Below, piece by piece: positions 34,726-45,704 of a DNA stretch of 64,000 nt. A program made the position numbers and the translations under genes. The notes beneath the pieces were generated by a model. It worked only from the letters and a program-made list of their open reading frames with translations. It was not told the DNA's origin and searched no databases. Positions within the stretch are counted from its first letter, which is position 1. The number at the start of each line of letters is the position of its first letter. The stretch is taken from the NCBI GenBank assembly GCA_949152475.1, contig OX424559.1, forward strand, positions 32,965,119-33,029,118, read 5' to 3'. Source of the DNA: Terebella lapidaria. Taxonomy: Eukaryota; Annelida; Polychaeta; Terebellida; Terebellidae.

Positions 34726-35517
34726 TCAGGGTTGTGTTGTATTCATCAAGACACATCATGAGATTGACGGGTTTATTGTCTATCAAATTTACCCTCTAAC
34801 GATAATAATGAATATATACAATGACTTGAAATGAATATATCCAAATGGTGAAATGACGAACCAAATGATCAAACTACATGCATATAACTAATGCATAACA
34901 AATAAATATGAATGATGACTCATAAATACGAAATGACCCCAATGGGATGAAAGAATAATACAGATGAATGAACTCAAACGAGATCTTACCCCTGATGATC
35001 TTAAAATATACCGAGGGGGTAAACGGCCGATGGATAAAAGAATCACAATTAAACACAGAGTGCAGATGATTGATGATGATTGAAACAATGGATTTCGCAA
35101 ACCATGACGGTTCGCAACCATAACGCAACCATGACGGTTCTGGTTCAAATCTGTTTACCTAAAATGTAGTCGCTATTGATGTTTAAATGTTGTTTTAGGT
35201 TCAGATGTTTAAATGGGAATTACATATGGATCAGTTATCGAAAACAGAATGTAAACAAAGGCTGAGCGATAATCGGCAAATGGCGGGAAACTTCCTTAGA
35301 CAACAAAGACAAGAATCCCAACTTCGAAGTGGAAATATGGACAAAATACACAGATAATCAGACGATGATGTTGATTCCACTTATCGGCAGCTGATTTCCG
35401 TGTTGCTGTAAGATGAGAGGACCGGAGAAAGTCAGATTTTGGATCTAAACTTAAGCAACGATGTTGTCCGGTCACTCCCAAATGGCGAACTGCGTCGTTT
35501 GTTTGGGGGAAACACCG
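34726..35517. other. Sequence splitting GGTTACC copy B
   Basis: AT-rich, unique by eye. Many ATGAATGAT-like words near 34800-35000. No coding signal. Confidence 0.35.
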
Positions 35518-35690
35518 ACAGGAATGTAAATATCAATCTATTACGACCAATACAGCCAAATTTTGATGATTCCAATAACAAACGTAAAACACATTTTGCA
35601 ATAAAAACAAAGCCCAACCAAATACTTTATCAAAAGACACACTGGCGTAATCAGGGGCAGACAGTGTGGTTAATGTAGTTGTTTCTAGGA
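35518..35690 (+). repeat. Fragment of the 12.3-13.2 kb repeat
   Basis: AGCCAAATTTTGATGATTCC, ACAAACGTAAAACACATTTT and GGGGCAGACAGTGTGG match the first part of the 12.3-kb units closely. The later half is absent. Confidence 0.8.
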
Positions 35691-35779
35691 AGCGTCATGC
35701 TAAATGAGGAGGTGTTGTTTGAAATGTGCGTTTGGGTGATCCTATCACACTTTAAAGATAAAATGTAGACGGACGACGA

Positions 35780-35950
35780 CAGACGTGCTCACTTTTTCCG
35801 GAACACCTGATTTCACCCCTTTATGGCCACATATGGGGGTTCATAAAATTCCATTTAAATTTTCTCGGTTTTGCCTGACACTGGACTTTGAGATTGGATA
35901 ATGGACTCGGTTTGTTTGCTCGGATACTATATACTCGGGTCTTGTTTCCA
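35780..35950 (+). mobile_element. Retroelement 3' tail, copy 2
   Basis: Only the 3' UTR remains: TTTCCGGAACACCTGATTTC, GGCCACATATGGGGGTTCA, GCCTGACACTGGACTTTG, AGATTGGATAATGGACTCGG. It shares this with copies at 20325 and 41850 and runs to about the left-end piece of GGTTACC copy B. Confidence 0.7.
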
Positions 35951-36032
35951 TGTTTATTACGACGACAACGATGGACGACGGACGCAACGCCATGCCCATA
36001 GGTTATCGGACCAAAGGTCCGGTAACCTAAAA
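35951..36032 (-). repeat. Left terminus of a GGTTACC element
   Basis: (GAC)-rich run, then GGACGCAACGCCATGCCCAT and GGTTATCGGACCAAAGGTCCGGTAACCTAAAAA split over 36001-36032. The terminal hairpin (GGTTACCGGACC / GGTCCGATAACC on the minus strand) is intact. Probably the displaced left end of copy B. Confidence 0.8.
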
Positions 36033-36329
36033 ACGGTTGGATGGGTTGAACCGCAAGGGTTTATGGCCCACAGGTGCGGATGTTGCACCATCAAGTGGAA
36101 TTCTGCGGGCGGGTCATGCGATCGAGGCATGGGACGAACTAGAAGTTAGTGATTTCTATAGGTCGAACATTCAAAATTAGATCTACAAATTGTTTCGACT
36201 CGTGCACTGTTAAGGCACGTGAAAAGGCTTGACAAATTGACATTGGTTCCACAAACACAGCGAGAGAACAACAACAGGCCTCTGTTTTGATTGAAGTCGA
36301 GTAATCAACAAAATACGACTCGGTCACAA

Positions 36330-36410
36330 TACAACCAGATTTTGTTGATGCCAATAGCAAACCTAAGATACAGCATTTTGGAATAGAAACAAAGCCCGAC
36401 TAAATATTTT
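36330..36410 (+). repeat. Second fragment of the 12.3-13.2 kb repeat
   Basis: CCAGATTTTGTTGATGCCAA, AACCTAAGATACAGCATTTT and GAAACAAAGCCCGAC, more diverged than the 35.5-kb piece. Confidence 0.65.
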
Positions 36411-36595
36411 ATACAGAATGACTCTTCGAACAAGAAGTCTGTCTCCACTGAAAAGCCCCAGTGAACTATCAACTCGCATACTTTTTATCCCCCAGAGAGA
36501 ATTTAGATAACAAAATACCGATAGCATTTAGAGTTACACCCCGTAAAAGCTAACGACCATGAAGTATACTTTCCTACAACACTATTTTCTCTCTC

Positions 36596-36832
36596 TTTTA
36601 ATTATGCAATAAATATCGCACATTTTTGAAAATCGTACTTTGCAAACCTCACGCAACACCAAACCCAAGAAAACTTATGACATTCCTTGCCCATAAATTT
36701 ACAAAATATTCTCTCTTTTCGTTATGCAGTAAATACCTCACATTTTTTGAAAATCGTAATTTGCAAAACTCACGAGACACCAAACCCACGAAAACTAATG
36801 ACATTCCTTGCCCATAAATTTACCAGATAGTC
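36596..36832 (+). repeat. ~118-bp tandem duplication
   Basis: Two units share TGCAATAAAT/TGCAGTAAAT, TTTGAAAATCGTA, TTTGCAAA, ACACCAAACCCA and GACATTCCTTGCCCATAAAT. Confidence 0.85.
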
Positions 36833-37535
36833 ATCTCCTTTGTGCACATGTATATAGTATGTTTTGAATGCTATTTTTCTCCCAATAGACATTTTGCCTT
36901 TAACGCTGTATTTCGATAGGCGGTATTTCGCTATCGAAATACTGCATAACAGGGACCAGCCTCATTCGCCGCAGGGGTGTCCGTTGGTGCGTGCATGAAT
37001 TCACCGTCGTCGACGACAAATGAACACAGCTCAGCGAACCGAAATTACTACAGTCATACATAGTTTTGACTTTGAGCATGTCGTCGATGCGCCATGGGGA
37101 GTGGGAGGGGAGAGTTGTATTGGATTGTGTAAAATCCAAAAGATACAAGGAATATTCCGTCTTTCCATGCGCCTGAAACCTCAGCGTCATTTCGGAGGTT
37201 GAATTTATGATACTGTATCATGTCGATAATCATTCGCATTCTATCAGATTCATCATGATTTACATGATTTACATGACCTACAGTATGGGAAATAATATTA
37301 TAATAACTGCGTTGTGTGAAGTGGACACATTGGGGTTGATGTACGTATGTAAGTGAAATGAATGAACATCATGAAATACATAGTCTATACGAGGGTTGTT
37401 TTATAACCCAATAGTACTGGTGTTGTAGGTACAGAATACTAAAGGCATGACCCTGCTAAACCAATGTTGAATATTATTATGCTTCTGGTTTTGGGGGTCC
37501 CCGAAAAAGTGATGCGATTTTTTTTCTCTCCTAAA
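36833..37535. other. Spacer, no gene seen
   Basis: Open minus-strand frames near 36900-37240 have no recognisable domain or splice context. Confidence 0.4.
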
Positions 37536-37648
37536 ATTGGCTGTCGATGACTGATCCGGTCAAATATGGCCTATTTATCCAACCATTTCCCAGTAAAACC
37601 GGCTGCTGATGACTGATTCCGTCGAATTTGGTCTATTTGGCCAGTCGT
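37536..37648 (+). repeat. ~60-bp tandem duplication
   Basis: GGCTGTCGATGACTGATCCG and GGCTGCTGATGACTGATTCC open two adjacent units that continue TCAAATATGGCCTATTT / TCGAATTTGGTCTATTT. Confidence 0.7.
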
Positions 37649-37964
37649 GCACCATATTTTGCAATATCGAGGCCTTTCGACTCGATCATCATCTCTCCAA
37701 TTGGTGTACGGGTGTCAATTTACTGAAGAAAAAAAATCTCAAAAAGAGATGCGCGCGATTTGTTCTTTGTTTCAAAAAAGAAGAAGCATATGCACGGGGT
37801 TTAAATTGACCGCGCGCCCAATCAGAACAGTAATACTTTCTTGGGCCTAGCTCAGCCATTGCATTATTCTCACTGACGTGAAAAAAGAATGATGCGATGA
37901 TGGATGATATGCACACTCGCTGATTGACTAATATTTGTTCAATGTCTGGCCTTGTGTGTAATGG

Positions 37965-38645
37965 ATTGCAGGGGATGTTGAGGTAAATGGAATAAGGGAG
38001 TGTTGTATATAATGGTGTAAAGGGGGTGTTGTATGTAATGGAGTAGGTGAGTATTGTATGCTTTGGTGTGAAGAGAGTGATGTACGTAATGGAGTAGCAG
38101 AAGCGTTGTATGCAATGTTGTAGAGGGAGTGGTGTATGTAATGGAGTAGCAGAAGTGTTGTATGCAATGTTGTAGAGAGAGTGGTGTTTGTAATGGAGTA
38201 GCAGAAGTGTTGTATGCAATGTTGTAGAGGGAGTGGTTTATGTAATGGAGTAGAGGAGTGTTGTATGTGATTGAATGCTGTATGCAATGTTGTGGAGGGA
38301 GTGGTTTATGTAATGGAGTGACAGGAGTGTTGTATGCAATGTTGTAGAGGGAGTGATGTATGTAATGGAGTGACAGGAGTGTTGTATGCAATGTTGTAAA
38401 GGGAGTGGCTTATGTAATGGAGTAGAGGAGTGTTGTATGCAATGTTGTAGAGGGAGTGATGTATTAATGGAGTGACAGGAGTGTTGTATGCAATGTTGTA
38501 GAGGGAGTGGTTTATGTAATGGGGTAGAGGAGTGTTGTATGCAATGTTGTAGAGGGAGTGGTGTATGTAATGGAGTGATAGGAATGTTGTATGCAATGTT
38601 GTAGGATAGTGGTGCTGTATTTAGTGGAGTAGAGGGAGTGTTCTA
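37965..38645. repeat. 52-bp minisatellite
   Basis: About 13 units of GTTGTATGCAATGTTGTAGA + GGGAGTGGTGTATGTAATGG + AGTAGCAGAAGT, with indels. The period is not a multiple of three, so all minus-strand frames stay open, giving His/Tyr/Leu/Thr-rich pseudo-proteins (SLYNIAYNT repeats). Confidence 0.9.
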
Positions 38646-41185
38646 GGGAGTGAAAAGCGCTCTCCCCAATAGGAAATCCTGGAATCCCCAGTGATAGCTA
38701 GCCATGTTTTTGGGTGGATCTCGATTTATTACTCACAGTTTCAATAGGCCTACAGGGCCGTAACACTTACTATGGAGCCAAACCAAAACGGCGGGGGTCT
38801 GCAGCTGAATTTTAAGTGCTATATCCTGTACTTGGGTGGTAAACCTATGTTTATATGACTTTAGGGTGATATGTGAAATTGGAAATAAAATAAATGCACA
38901 ACAGCAATGTATATTCATTTCATAGAGTACGGGATACGACGTCATATTGGTGGGGTCGAACGCTGACCCCACCAACCCACCACTAACTATCCCAATACCA
39001 AACCCAATATCAAAAACACTGGGACCAACACTGATCACACACACAGACATCATGAGAGACATCTCCCAGCATAACATTATCGTGTGGCCTTTGCTTCAAT
39101 ATCGGTCATTCTATGTACATACCTGATTCGTGTTTGGTTAGCACTAGCCTTCAGATGTTACGCTGCAAACTTGGTTGAAATATAGGCCTACATCCAGAGC
39201 TAACAAGGACATTGTTCCCGCTGTGTCTTTCACCCACTGCCTGGTACACTCGTACTGAACGCCAAACCTCGACTGATATCACTAGCTTTTACGTAATAGC
39301 ACAAACCGTTTACCGCCTCTTGTTCACCACGCTGTTTTTAGAGTGTAGTTCCGGGACTCGGTTAGGCAACTAGACTGGCATACTCAGTATTGGCACAATA
39401 TTCGTATATTGCATTGCCGAATCATTTGTGTTATACATGTGTACGCGGTCGTGTAATAATAACTTCAAAATGAGAGGAAATTGAACGTATACTCCACAAC
39501 TGAACTAAATCAAATAACCCCACCCGCTGTCATAAAATGCCAATTTTAGGTCATATGGCTGGTTCATACATATTATTTTAGTTTCAGCAGAAATCATAAA
39601 AGAGAAATTACCCATGCTAATTTCGAGTTGCATAATCACGAGTTAATTGGATTGCTGTTGGTGTTTATTTTCAACATATAGTACACGGGAATGGATTCAA
39701 GCTGATAGAGGTGTCCTGCTTGTATCTCAAACACGTGTTTCTCATCATCAACTTTAATCTGTGGAGTTTGTCGTTTATATTACATGCAGAAATAGGCCAC
39801 TTTTACTGCACCATAAAACTCGCTGTATCTTTATTCGTTCTCAAGTTGCTGTAAACAAACACGTTTCATTTCATTACATAAATCCTCATTATTGGCATTT
39901 TAGACCAACCTTACTGATAAGTTGCTTCGACATGGCCTTGCACAAAATTGTTATTGTAAGCCGAGAAAAAATATATACATTCAGGATCTGTGCTTAAAGA
40001 TCAATGAGAATTAAAATCTACCAAGTAGAACATATGACAATATGATAATGTTCGTCAATCATGTATTTCTCAATTTTTGAGGTAGAACTCTGAAATTTGG
40101 TGAAAAATTACGGCATGATGCCCAATTAAAGCACGTAAAATGTCAAGTTGATCCGGTCATTTAAAACAAAATACGGCTAAAAATCGTGTTTCACTGATGG
40201 ATGAATTTGAGTTCATACACCTTTAGTATTATCATGCCTACTTGTTAAGTCTCGACTGTAAGGTTTCAGCCTTAGTAATATAAGTTCACATCAAACGGTG
40301 TTGGACTGAATAAAGATGACTTGATTACATACTGCATGCTAGCATAGTGTATAGATCTAGTGCAGCTATTGAAGCAGGCACGGTGAGCACGGTGGCCTTT
40401 GGGTCCCTAGTTTACGCAGTTATACCTGAAGTGAGACTTTATGATAGATATTTTATATAAAAAAATTCATAATTAACTGCAGTCGATATTAACTCAGGGC
40501 AACGATTCAGCGGCTACGTCGACTTCAAGGCAATATGCTCAGTTAGCATTATATTTCAACAGATATACACAAAATGTCACTAGTTAGATAAGATTGGTGC
40601 GAAAAATCACGGTTTTGATGTATTAGAGGATGAAACCACTAACTGCGCGTTTCGTGTCATGGCAAATGTGACGCAAGAAACGTTAGCTTTGTCATGGGCA
40701 CCATGGCAAATGCGAAGCGCTTCGAATTTCCAATGCTACTGCGTCAAGGAAAAGTACGGCCGAGGTCATACAAAACCCAATACAGAAAAAAATGCATAAA
40801 AATGGCATTCGAGCAAGCAATATTATTTCAAAGAAGAATTTTAAAATAACGCAAAATGACAAAGTTAATTTAGACATTTTACGCATAGCCGTTCACATAG
40901 AAATATACATAATTAAATCTGCTAAAAAAAAATTCCAATCAATGAATAATTGCCATATATTGAAGTCTATGAACCGAGCCTCACTAGGAACCGAGATTTC
41001 CCCATCAAATCATACAATAATTTTCGAAAATTGACTGTGCTGTGAGAACTGAAGAACAAATCCAACATAGACAATAAACCATTCCGATATCATTTTTCAT
41101 AGATTCAGAGATTCTGTCATAGTTTAATATCAATGTTCTGGGAAATAAGGCCAATTTATTGTCTATGTTGCGGGGTTCGGAAAAA
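38646..41185. other. Gene-poor spacer
   Basis: No exon, repeat or terminal-repeat structure that I can defend. A minus-strand frame at 38733-39077 begins with hydrophobic residues but has no context. A hydrophobic minus-strand frame at 40692-40886 is equally unsupported. Confidence 0.4.
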
Positions 41186-41545
41186 TGTACATGCTCTAGA
41201 GGGGACTCAAACCTAGGATCCGACGAACGATAGTCCAACTTTCCACCAGTTGAGTTAAAATGATATACCAATAGCCGAGCTGGCGGGAATGCTGACTACC
41301 AAATCGGGCCAACCCGTATGGGCCCAGGCACATACTACATACTCTTTGGAAATCTCGTCCTTTGAAAATGTTACAGGGTATGAGAAAATCCACTTGTCCG
41401 AGAAGGGAATCAAACCAGGACACACGAACAATAGTCCAGCACTCTACCAAGTGAGCTAAAGGAGAATCCCCACTCACCAAGCTAATAGAATGCTATCACA
41501 TTTGGTGAACTCCAAATGGGCCCTGGCATATACATAAATAGTATT
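41185..41545 (-). mobile_element. tRNA-derived SINE units in tandem
   Basis: The minus strand reads TTTAGCTCACTTGGTAGAGT then GCTGGACTATTG and GGTTTGATTCCC. These match the A box (TAGCTCANTTGGTAGAG) and B box (GGTTCGANTCC) of RNA polymerase III tRNA-type promoters. A second, more diverged unit follows ~220 bp on (TTTAACTCAACTGGTGGAAAG; GGTTTGAGTCCCC). Both are preceded by a common leader (TGCCAGGGCCCATTTGG / TGCCTGGGCCCATACGG). Neither folds as an intact tRNA. No reverse-transcriptase-derived tail was identified. Confidence 0.7.
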
Positions 41546-41845
41546 TGAAGAGTCAAATATTATCGGAGTAGCAACAATGTTGGACTCGTCATTCGTCAAC
41601 GAGTACTCGCCTAGAAATCTACTCATTCTGGCACTGAATTGAAGAGATACCATACGGTGCTGGTTTGGTGATTAATCGGATGCCATATATCCTAAGGAAC
41701 TTGAAGAGACTGCAGACTCCTCTAATTTTTCCATCTATTTAAATATGAGTTTGAGAGATTGATAAAGATTTTAACCTGTCAACTAGATTATATGAAAAGC
41801 GTGGCATTTCAATTTTTCCATAGTCAATTTCCCTTTTCTAATTAA

Positions 41846-42250
41846 CAAAAAGCCTATGTCGCCAGCAAATGGCGTGTTTGTCTCACAACTCATACGCTAT
41901 TCCAGAGCTAGAAGTAGATATGAGGACTTTGTCCACCGAAGTATCCAGCTAGTCTTTAAACCGCTGCGACAAGGATACGTTTTGACAAGACCAATAGCTG
42001 CTTTCAAGAAATTTCATAGACGTCATTGCACTCTGGTTTATGAGTACACGAAATCTTGCAGCAAGACCTGTTTGCATGTTAATGTTTTGGAATTCATGAC
42101 GGGTGCCACATGCAAGACAGAAAATGTTCACTCAATGCTCACTCTGTCCGGAACACCTGGTTTCACATCCTTATGGCCCTATATTTGAGGTTCATCCAGT
42201 TCCATACATCTTTCTCACTAAGCCTGACACTGGACTATAATGTGTTTATT
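41846..42250 (+). mobile_element. 5'-truncated retroelement copy (RT C-terminus plus 3' UTR), copy 3
   Basis: The open frame reads GVFVSQLIRYSRARSRYEDF, IQLVFKPLRQGYVLTR and AAFKKFHRRHCTLVYEYTKS, the longest of the three copies. The stretch GVxVSQLIRYxRxxSxYxDF is characteristic of the C-terminal end of a reverse transcriptase family common in marine invertebrates; I believe it is non-LTR but cannot place the clade. The 3' part (TCATGACGGGTGCCACATG, TCCGGAACACCTGGTTTCAC, GCCTGACACTGGACT) is shared with the other two copies. Confidence 0.75.
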
Positions 42251-42540
42251 ACCTCCACACGGGAGAGCACATGGTATAATTTACAAATAAAAAATCAACA
42301 CATGAAATATCAAACTAAGTACAATAACGGACAGAACAATTATTGATGGATGGTTTGTGTAATAATATTATGACGTTATGGACTATGAATTTGGTTAAAG
42401 GTTTTCTTCGCTCGAAATATTTGTACTTGTGCTTGGCTCCATGTTTACTGGCAATGTATGTAAATTATTTATGTCATTTTCATTTATATTTCATTTATAT
42501 TGGACTCAAGCATAATATTGTGAAGAATGAATTATAATTA

Positions 42541-42847
42541 TAGGTAATTGACTGGATACAGTGTTTGAGGCCCGAGGTCGTGTCTGGGCCGCAGCCCTCG
42601 GCACAGACACGACCGAGGGCCTCAAACACTGTATCCAGTCGATTAACTTATTATTATATGCCGCGCCATGATATGTACACCCGTCGGGAGAGCTATGATT
42701 ACAAATGCTGACATTTTCCAGGCATTTCAGGCCCTGAAAGCAAAGAATTTCATGGACATTTCCATGCACTACAAAACCAAAAACGTCATTTCACCAGCGC
42801 ATGAATACGTAAATCGTCGAAAGATCGTCGGTTGCTATGCGCGACGC
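42541..42847 (+). mobile_element. Hairpin-ended element, copy 1
   Basis: Starts with a ~45-bp-arm hairpin (42545-42646; GACTGGATACAGTGTTTGAG ... CTCAAACACTGTATCCAGTC) with a CpG-rich loop. About 200 plain bases follow, ending GGTTGCTATGCGCGACGC. No open frame. Copy 2 lies in the same orientation 720 bp downstream. Confidence 0.8.
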
Positions 42848-43263
42848 AGGTCAATATGAAGGAGGTCAATACAGCAAGATATCGGACCGATTGCTCTCTG
42901 TGTAATCCATTGTAGCATTTTCGTTGGCATGTAATAATAAACAAATACTGACCTGTTATCTGCCTGATGCACTGGGAAAACTTTGCGCATGTCCTTGAGA
43001 GACCCAATTCTAGAAATGCCTGGCACTGGGCCTCCCTTTGTACTCAACATGGCAAATGATAGGGTTAACGAGTAACACTCGGGGGTGTTGTTCATATGCT
43101 GGTCAGATGTTGTTGCACATGTAGTTTTTATTGTTGACAAAAGCCGGATCGAAGAACAACGCACTTGGTGTCCTGGCCTTGTCTCCGATAGATTGCGTGC
43201 GATATATACTAGTATTAGGCTACAGGCGTTGACATGTTAGATCGTTATGATTCATTTAGTATT
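42848..43263. other. Segment between the two hairpin elements
   Basis: About 415 bp, no similarity to either neighbour, no coding signal. CpG-richer than average. Confidence 0.4.
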
Positions 43264-43590
43264 TATAGGTAATTGACTGGATATGGTGTTTGAGGCCCGA
43301 GGCGTGTATGGGCCGTAGCACGCACGAGGTTGCGAGTGCGTCCGCGACCCAGACACGACCGATGGCCTCAAACACTGTATCCAGTCGATTAACTTATTAC
43401 TATATGCCGCATCATGATATGCACACCCCTCGAGACATATAATTACAAATGCTGCCATTTTCTAGTCATTTTAGATCCTGAAAGCAATGAAATTCATGGA
43501 CCATTTCATTCACTACAAAACCCAAAACGCCATTTCACCAGCGCATGAATACGTAAACGTCAAAAGACCGTCGGTTGCTATGCGCGACGC
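43264..43590 (+). mobile_element. Hairpin-ended element, copy 2
   Basis: Same layout as copy 1: TAATTGACTGGATATGGTG ... CTCAAACACTGTATCCAGTC, then ATGCCGCATCATGATATGC, CACTACAAAACCCAAAACGC and GGTTGCTATGCGCGACGC. The hairpin loop is longer than in copy 1. Identity outside the loop is high. Confidence 0.8.
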
Positions 43591-43669
43591 ATTCTTCTAG
43601 GTCGGGATCTAGTAGTCCTGAGTCAGATAGTGACCCGCAGTCGAGTAGCGGGTTGTATCCCTTCCATAG

Positions 43670-44010
43670 TGAACCTAGAAATTGTTGGAACAGCAAGGGT
43701 TTTTTTTATTGATATGCATTCATATATGTCTCCAGGAGATTTTGAGCTTTGTTGGCACTGTGCCAACTTTGGGGAATTTTTTTTTATTCGCTAATTAGCA
43801 TAATAACGGCCAGATATGGATAATTAGCATAATCAAAATATAACTTTTTAGGTAAGAATCAAGTGTGAAAGCATTTTATATACAAATCTGACCCAAGGAA
43901 TTCATTTCTGGTGAGATTTCTGTGATTCAAGGTCAAGGTCACCACATAAGACCAAGGTGAAGGTCAGTTTTCACACAAAATAATCAAATTTTGGTTTTAG
44001 TGGATATGGT
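43670..44010 (+). repeat. Left arm of a 5.6-kb inverted structure (also an empty insertion site)
   Basis: GAACCTAGAAATTGTTGGAA, TTTTGAGCTTTGTTGGCAC, GCTAATTAGCATAATAACGG and TTCATTTCTGGTGAGATTT recur in inverted order at 49245-47470. The right arm contains a 1.43-kb GGTTACC element between GGGGAATTTTT and TTTTTATTTGC; here the two halves meet directly in a nine-T run, so this arm shows the uninterrupted state. Confidence 0.85.
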
Positions 44011-44329
44011 TATTCTTTAGCATTTATTGGTTTCACTGATTTACTTCTGTGTTTATGTAGTACTGCTGCATGAATGCCTTTTGGATTATTTTTAAGGTGG
44101 TGTATTAATAACTTATGTGCAATATATCTTTGACCAATGTTCACATAATCTTCAATGTGGCGTTGGTTTGGCATGTGGCATTGATGTGATCTACAGAGAT
44201 GCTGTTAGTAATCTTCTGTGATTTTTTTCATGACTTGATGCGCACAAACGATATAACCTGACGAAAATGTGTACTCATAAGTTCATGTCCATAACTGCTT
44301 GATCAATTGCTCATCCTCATTGTTTACTA

Positions 44330-44960
44330 CCATCTCCTCTTTTTGGGACTAGGTTAAAGCGAACGTCACCAACCGTGTTCACTACTGTTGATACAAGGAG
44401 ATAAAATCTCATCTTCCACTCCCCAAAACTTGTGGTGATATTGTGTAGTATCCATTTACCAAATCAAGGTTTCATTCCTGAAAACGTTGAAGACTCCAGG
44501 TCATGCTAGGTGAGGACAGTGCAACAGAAGTTGGTCTTGAAACAGTTGGACAGCAGTTTGCTTGCAGGTGTATATGGGCAACTGATTGATACTTCAATGA
44601 CACAAGTCCCTCAACCACGGTCAGATGACAACTTGTGTCTTCATGGGAGCTGTGCTCATCTTCATATGTTGCTATTGTAGGCAGCTGTCGAAATGTGTTA
44701 CCAGAATATAGTTATGAATATGGAATATGGTAGGGAAGTGACAGTTGACAGATGACATTGTATCAACAGAGGCCCACTTGGACCACCACTGTTGATGAGT
44801 GTCATCAGTTGCGCCTGTCGAGCGAAGGACAAGACCTGCAAGAAAACCAGCTGCGGCTGTGACACTCAGAACTGAGCTGAACCACATATTTTTTCTGCAG
44901 GTGACGATTGTGATAACTTATTCACAAGAAAGATGAGGCGGTGGTGAACAATGAGGATGA
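44330..44960 (-). other. Unidentified minus-strand frames inside the inverted structure
   Basis: One frame reads MWFSSVLSVTAAAGFLAGL then VLRSTGATDDTHQQWWSKW before running out. A following stretch reads VEGLVSLKYQSVAHIHLQA. They may be remains of a gene carried by the inverted element, but I cannot assign a family, and the hydrophobic start alone is not evidence of a secreted protein. Confidence 0.25.
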
Positions 44961-45024
44961 GCATCAACATAATAATGGATTTGTCCTGTAGGATGATAGC
45001 GGCAAGCTGGGATAGTTTTTTTGT

Positions 45025-45378
45025 ACAACTTTACAACCGCAGCTGTTCACATTAACGGGTATGAAGTTAGACCACAAAAGTAGTTTACTCGTACTGTTTC
45101 TATTTCTACCATGAAAGCTAAAATCGTGGTGATTTGTTTCAATGCTGCGTCCAATGTAAAATGGATATTTTTAACCCTGTGTTGACCTCATGATTTTGAT
45201 GAACTCTACAGCCGCAGCTGTTCACAATAATGGGTATGAGGTTAGTCCACAAAAGTAGTCTACTCGTACTGTTTCTATTTCTACCATGAAAGCTAAAATC
45301 GTGGTGATTTGTTTCAATGCTGCGTCCAATGTGAAATGGATATGTTTCACTCTGTGTTGACCTCATGATTTTGGAATG
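45025..45378 (+). repeat. ~178-bp tandem duplication
   Basis: Two units share CCGCAGCTGTTCACA, ACAAAAGTAG, TACTCGTACTGTTTCTATTT, CTACCATGAAAGCTAAAATC, GTGGTGATTTGTTTCAATGC and TGTTGACCTCATGATTTT with few differences, so the duplication is recent. Confidence 0.9.
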
Positions 45379-45704
45379 TAGCAAAATGCTTGCTGGGTCA
45401 TGAATTGACTATATACATGTATACTACTGGCAGCTGGATTGTTTGATGTCATTGTGGTGTAGTTGAAGATAAATGTTGTAAATCAAAGCCACGTTTGTTT
45501 ACTCAGAATTTTACTCTAACTCAGTTACAACGGTTTTCTCAGATATTGAGATGCTGGAAGGTATTGTACTATAACTTGGCATGCTTCATCGAGGCGTCAA
45601 ACGCGGCACTCTTCTCACGAATCTCAGACTTCTATTGCAAAAATTGGCTGTCTACCCGAATATGAATTTCAGCCCAAACAGCATCACAGAAATCTGAACT
45701 TTTT

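Noticed and set aside
36900-37239. 96-codon minus-strand frame near 37 kb
   Set aside because: No recognisable motif, overlaps another unrelated frame, no exon boundaries.
37689-38596. His/Tyr/Leu-rich frames of up to 176 codons (minus strand)
   Set aside because: Pure products of the 52-bp minisatellite, open in all minus-strand frames because the unit lacks stops on that strand.
38733-39077. 114-codon minus-strand frame with a hydrophobic start
   Set aside because: No domain, no splice or promoter context, and average composition for this AT-rich DNA.
41392-41470. A tRNA gene on the minus strand
   Set aside because: A and B boxes are present but the arms do not pair as a cloverleaf and a tandem partner exists; called a SINE instead.
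44672-44887. Secreted or membrane protein beginning MWFSSVLSVTAAAG
   Set aside because: The hydrophobic start alone is weak, the frame ends without similarity to anything I know, and it lies in a repeat-rich inverted structure.
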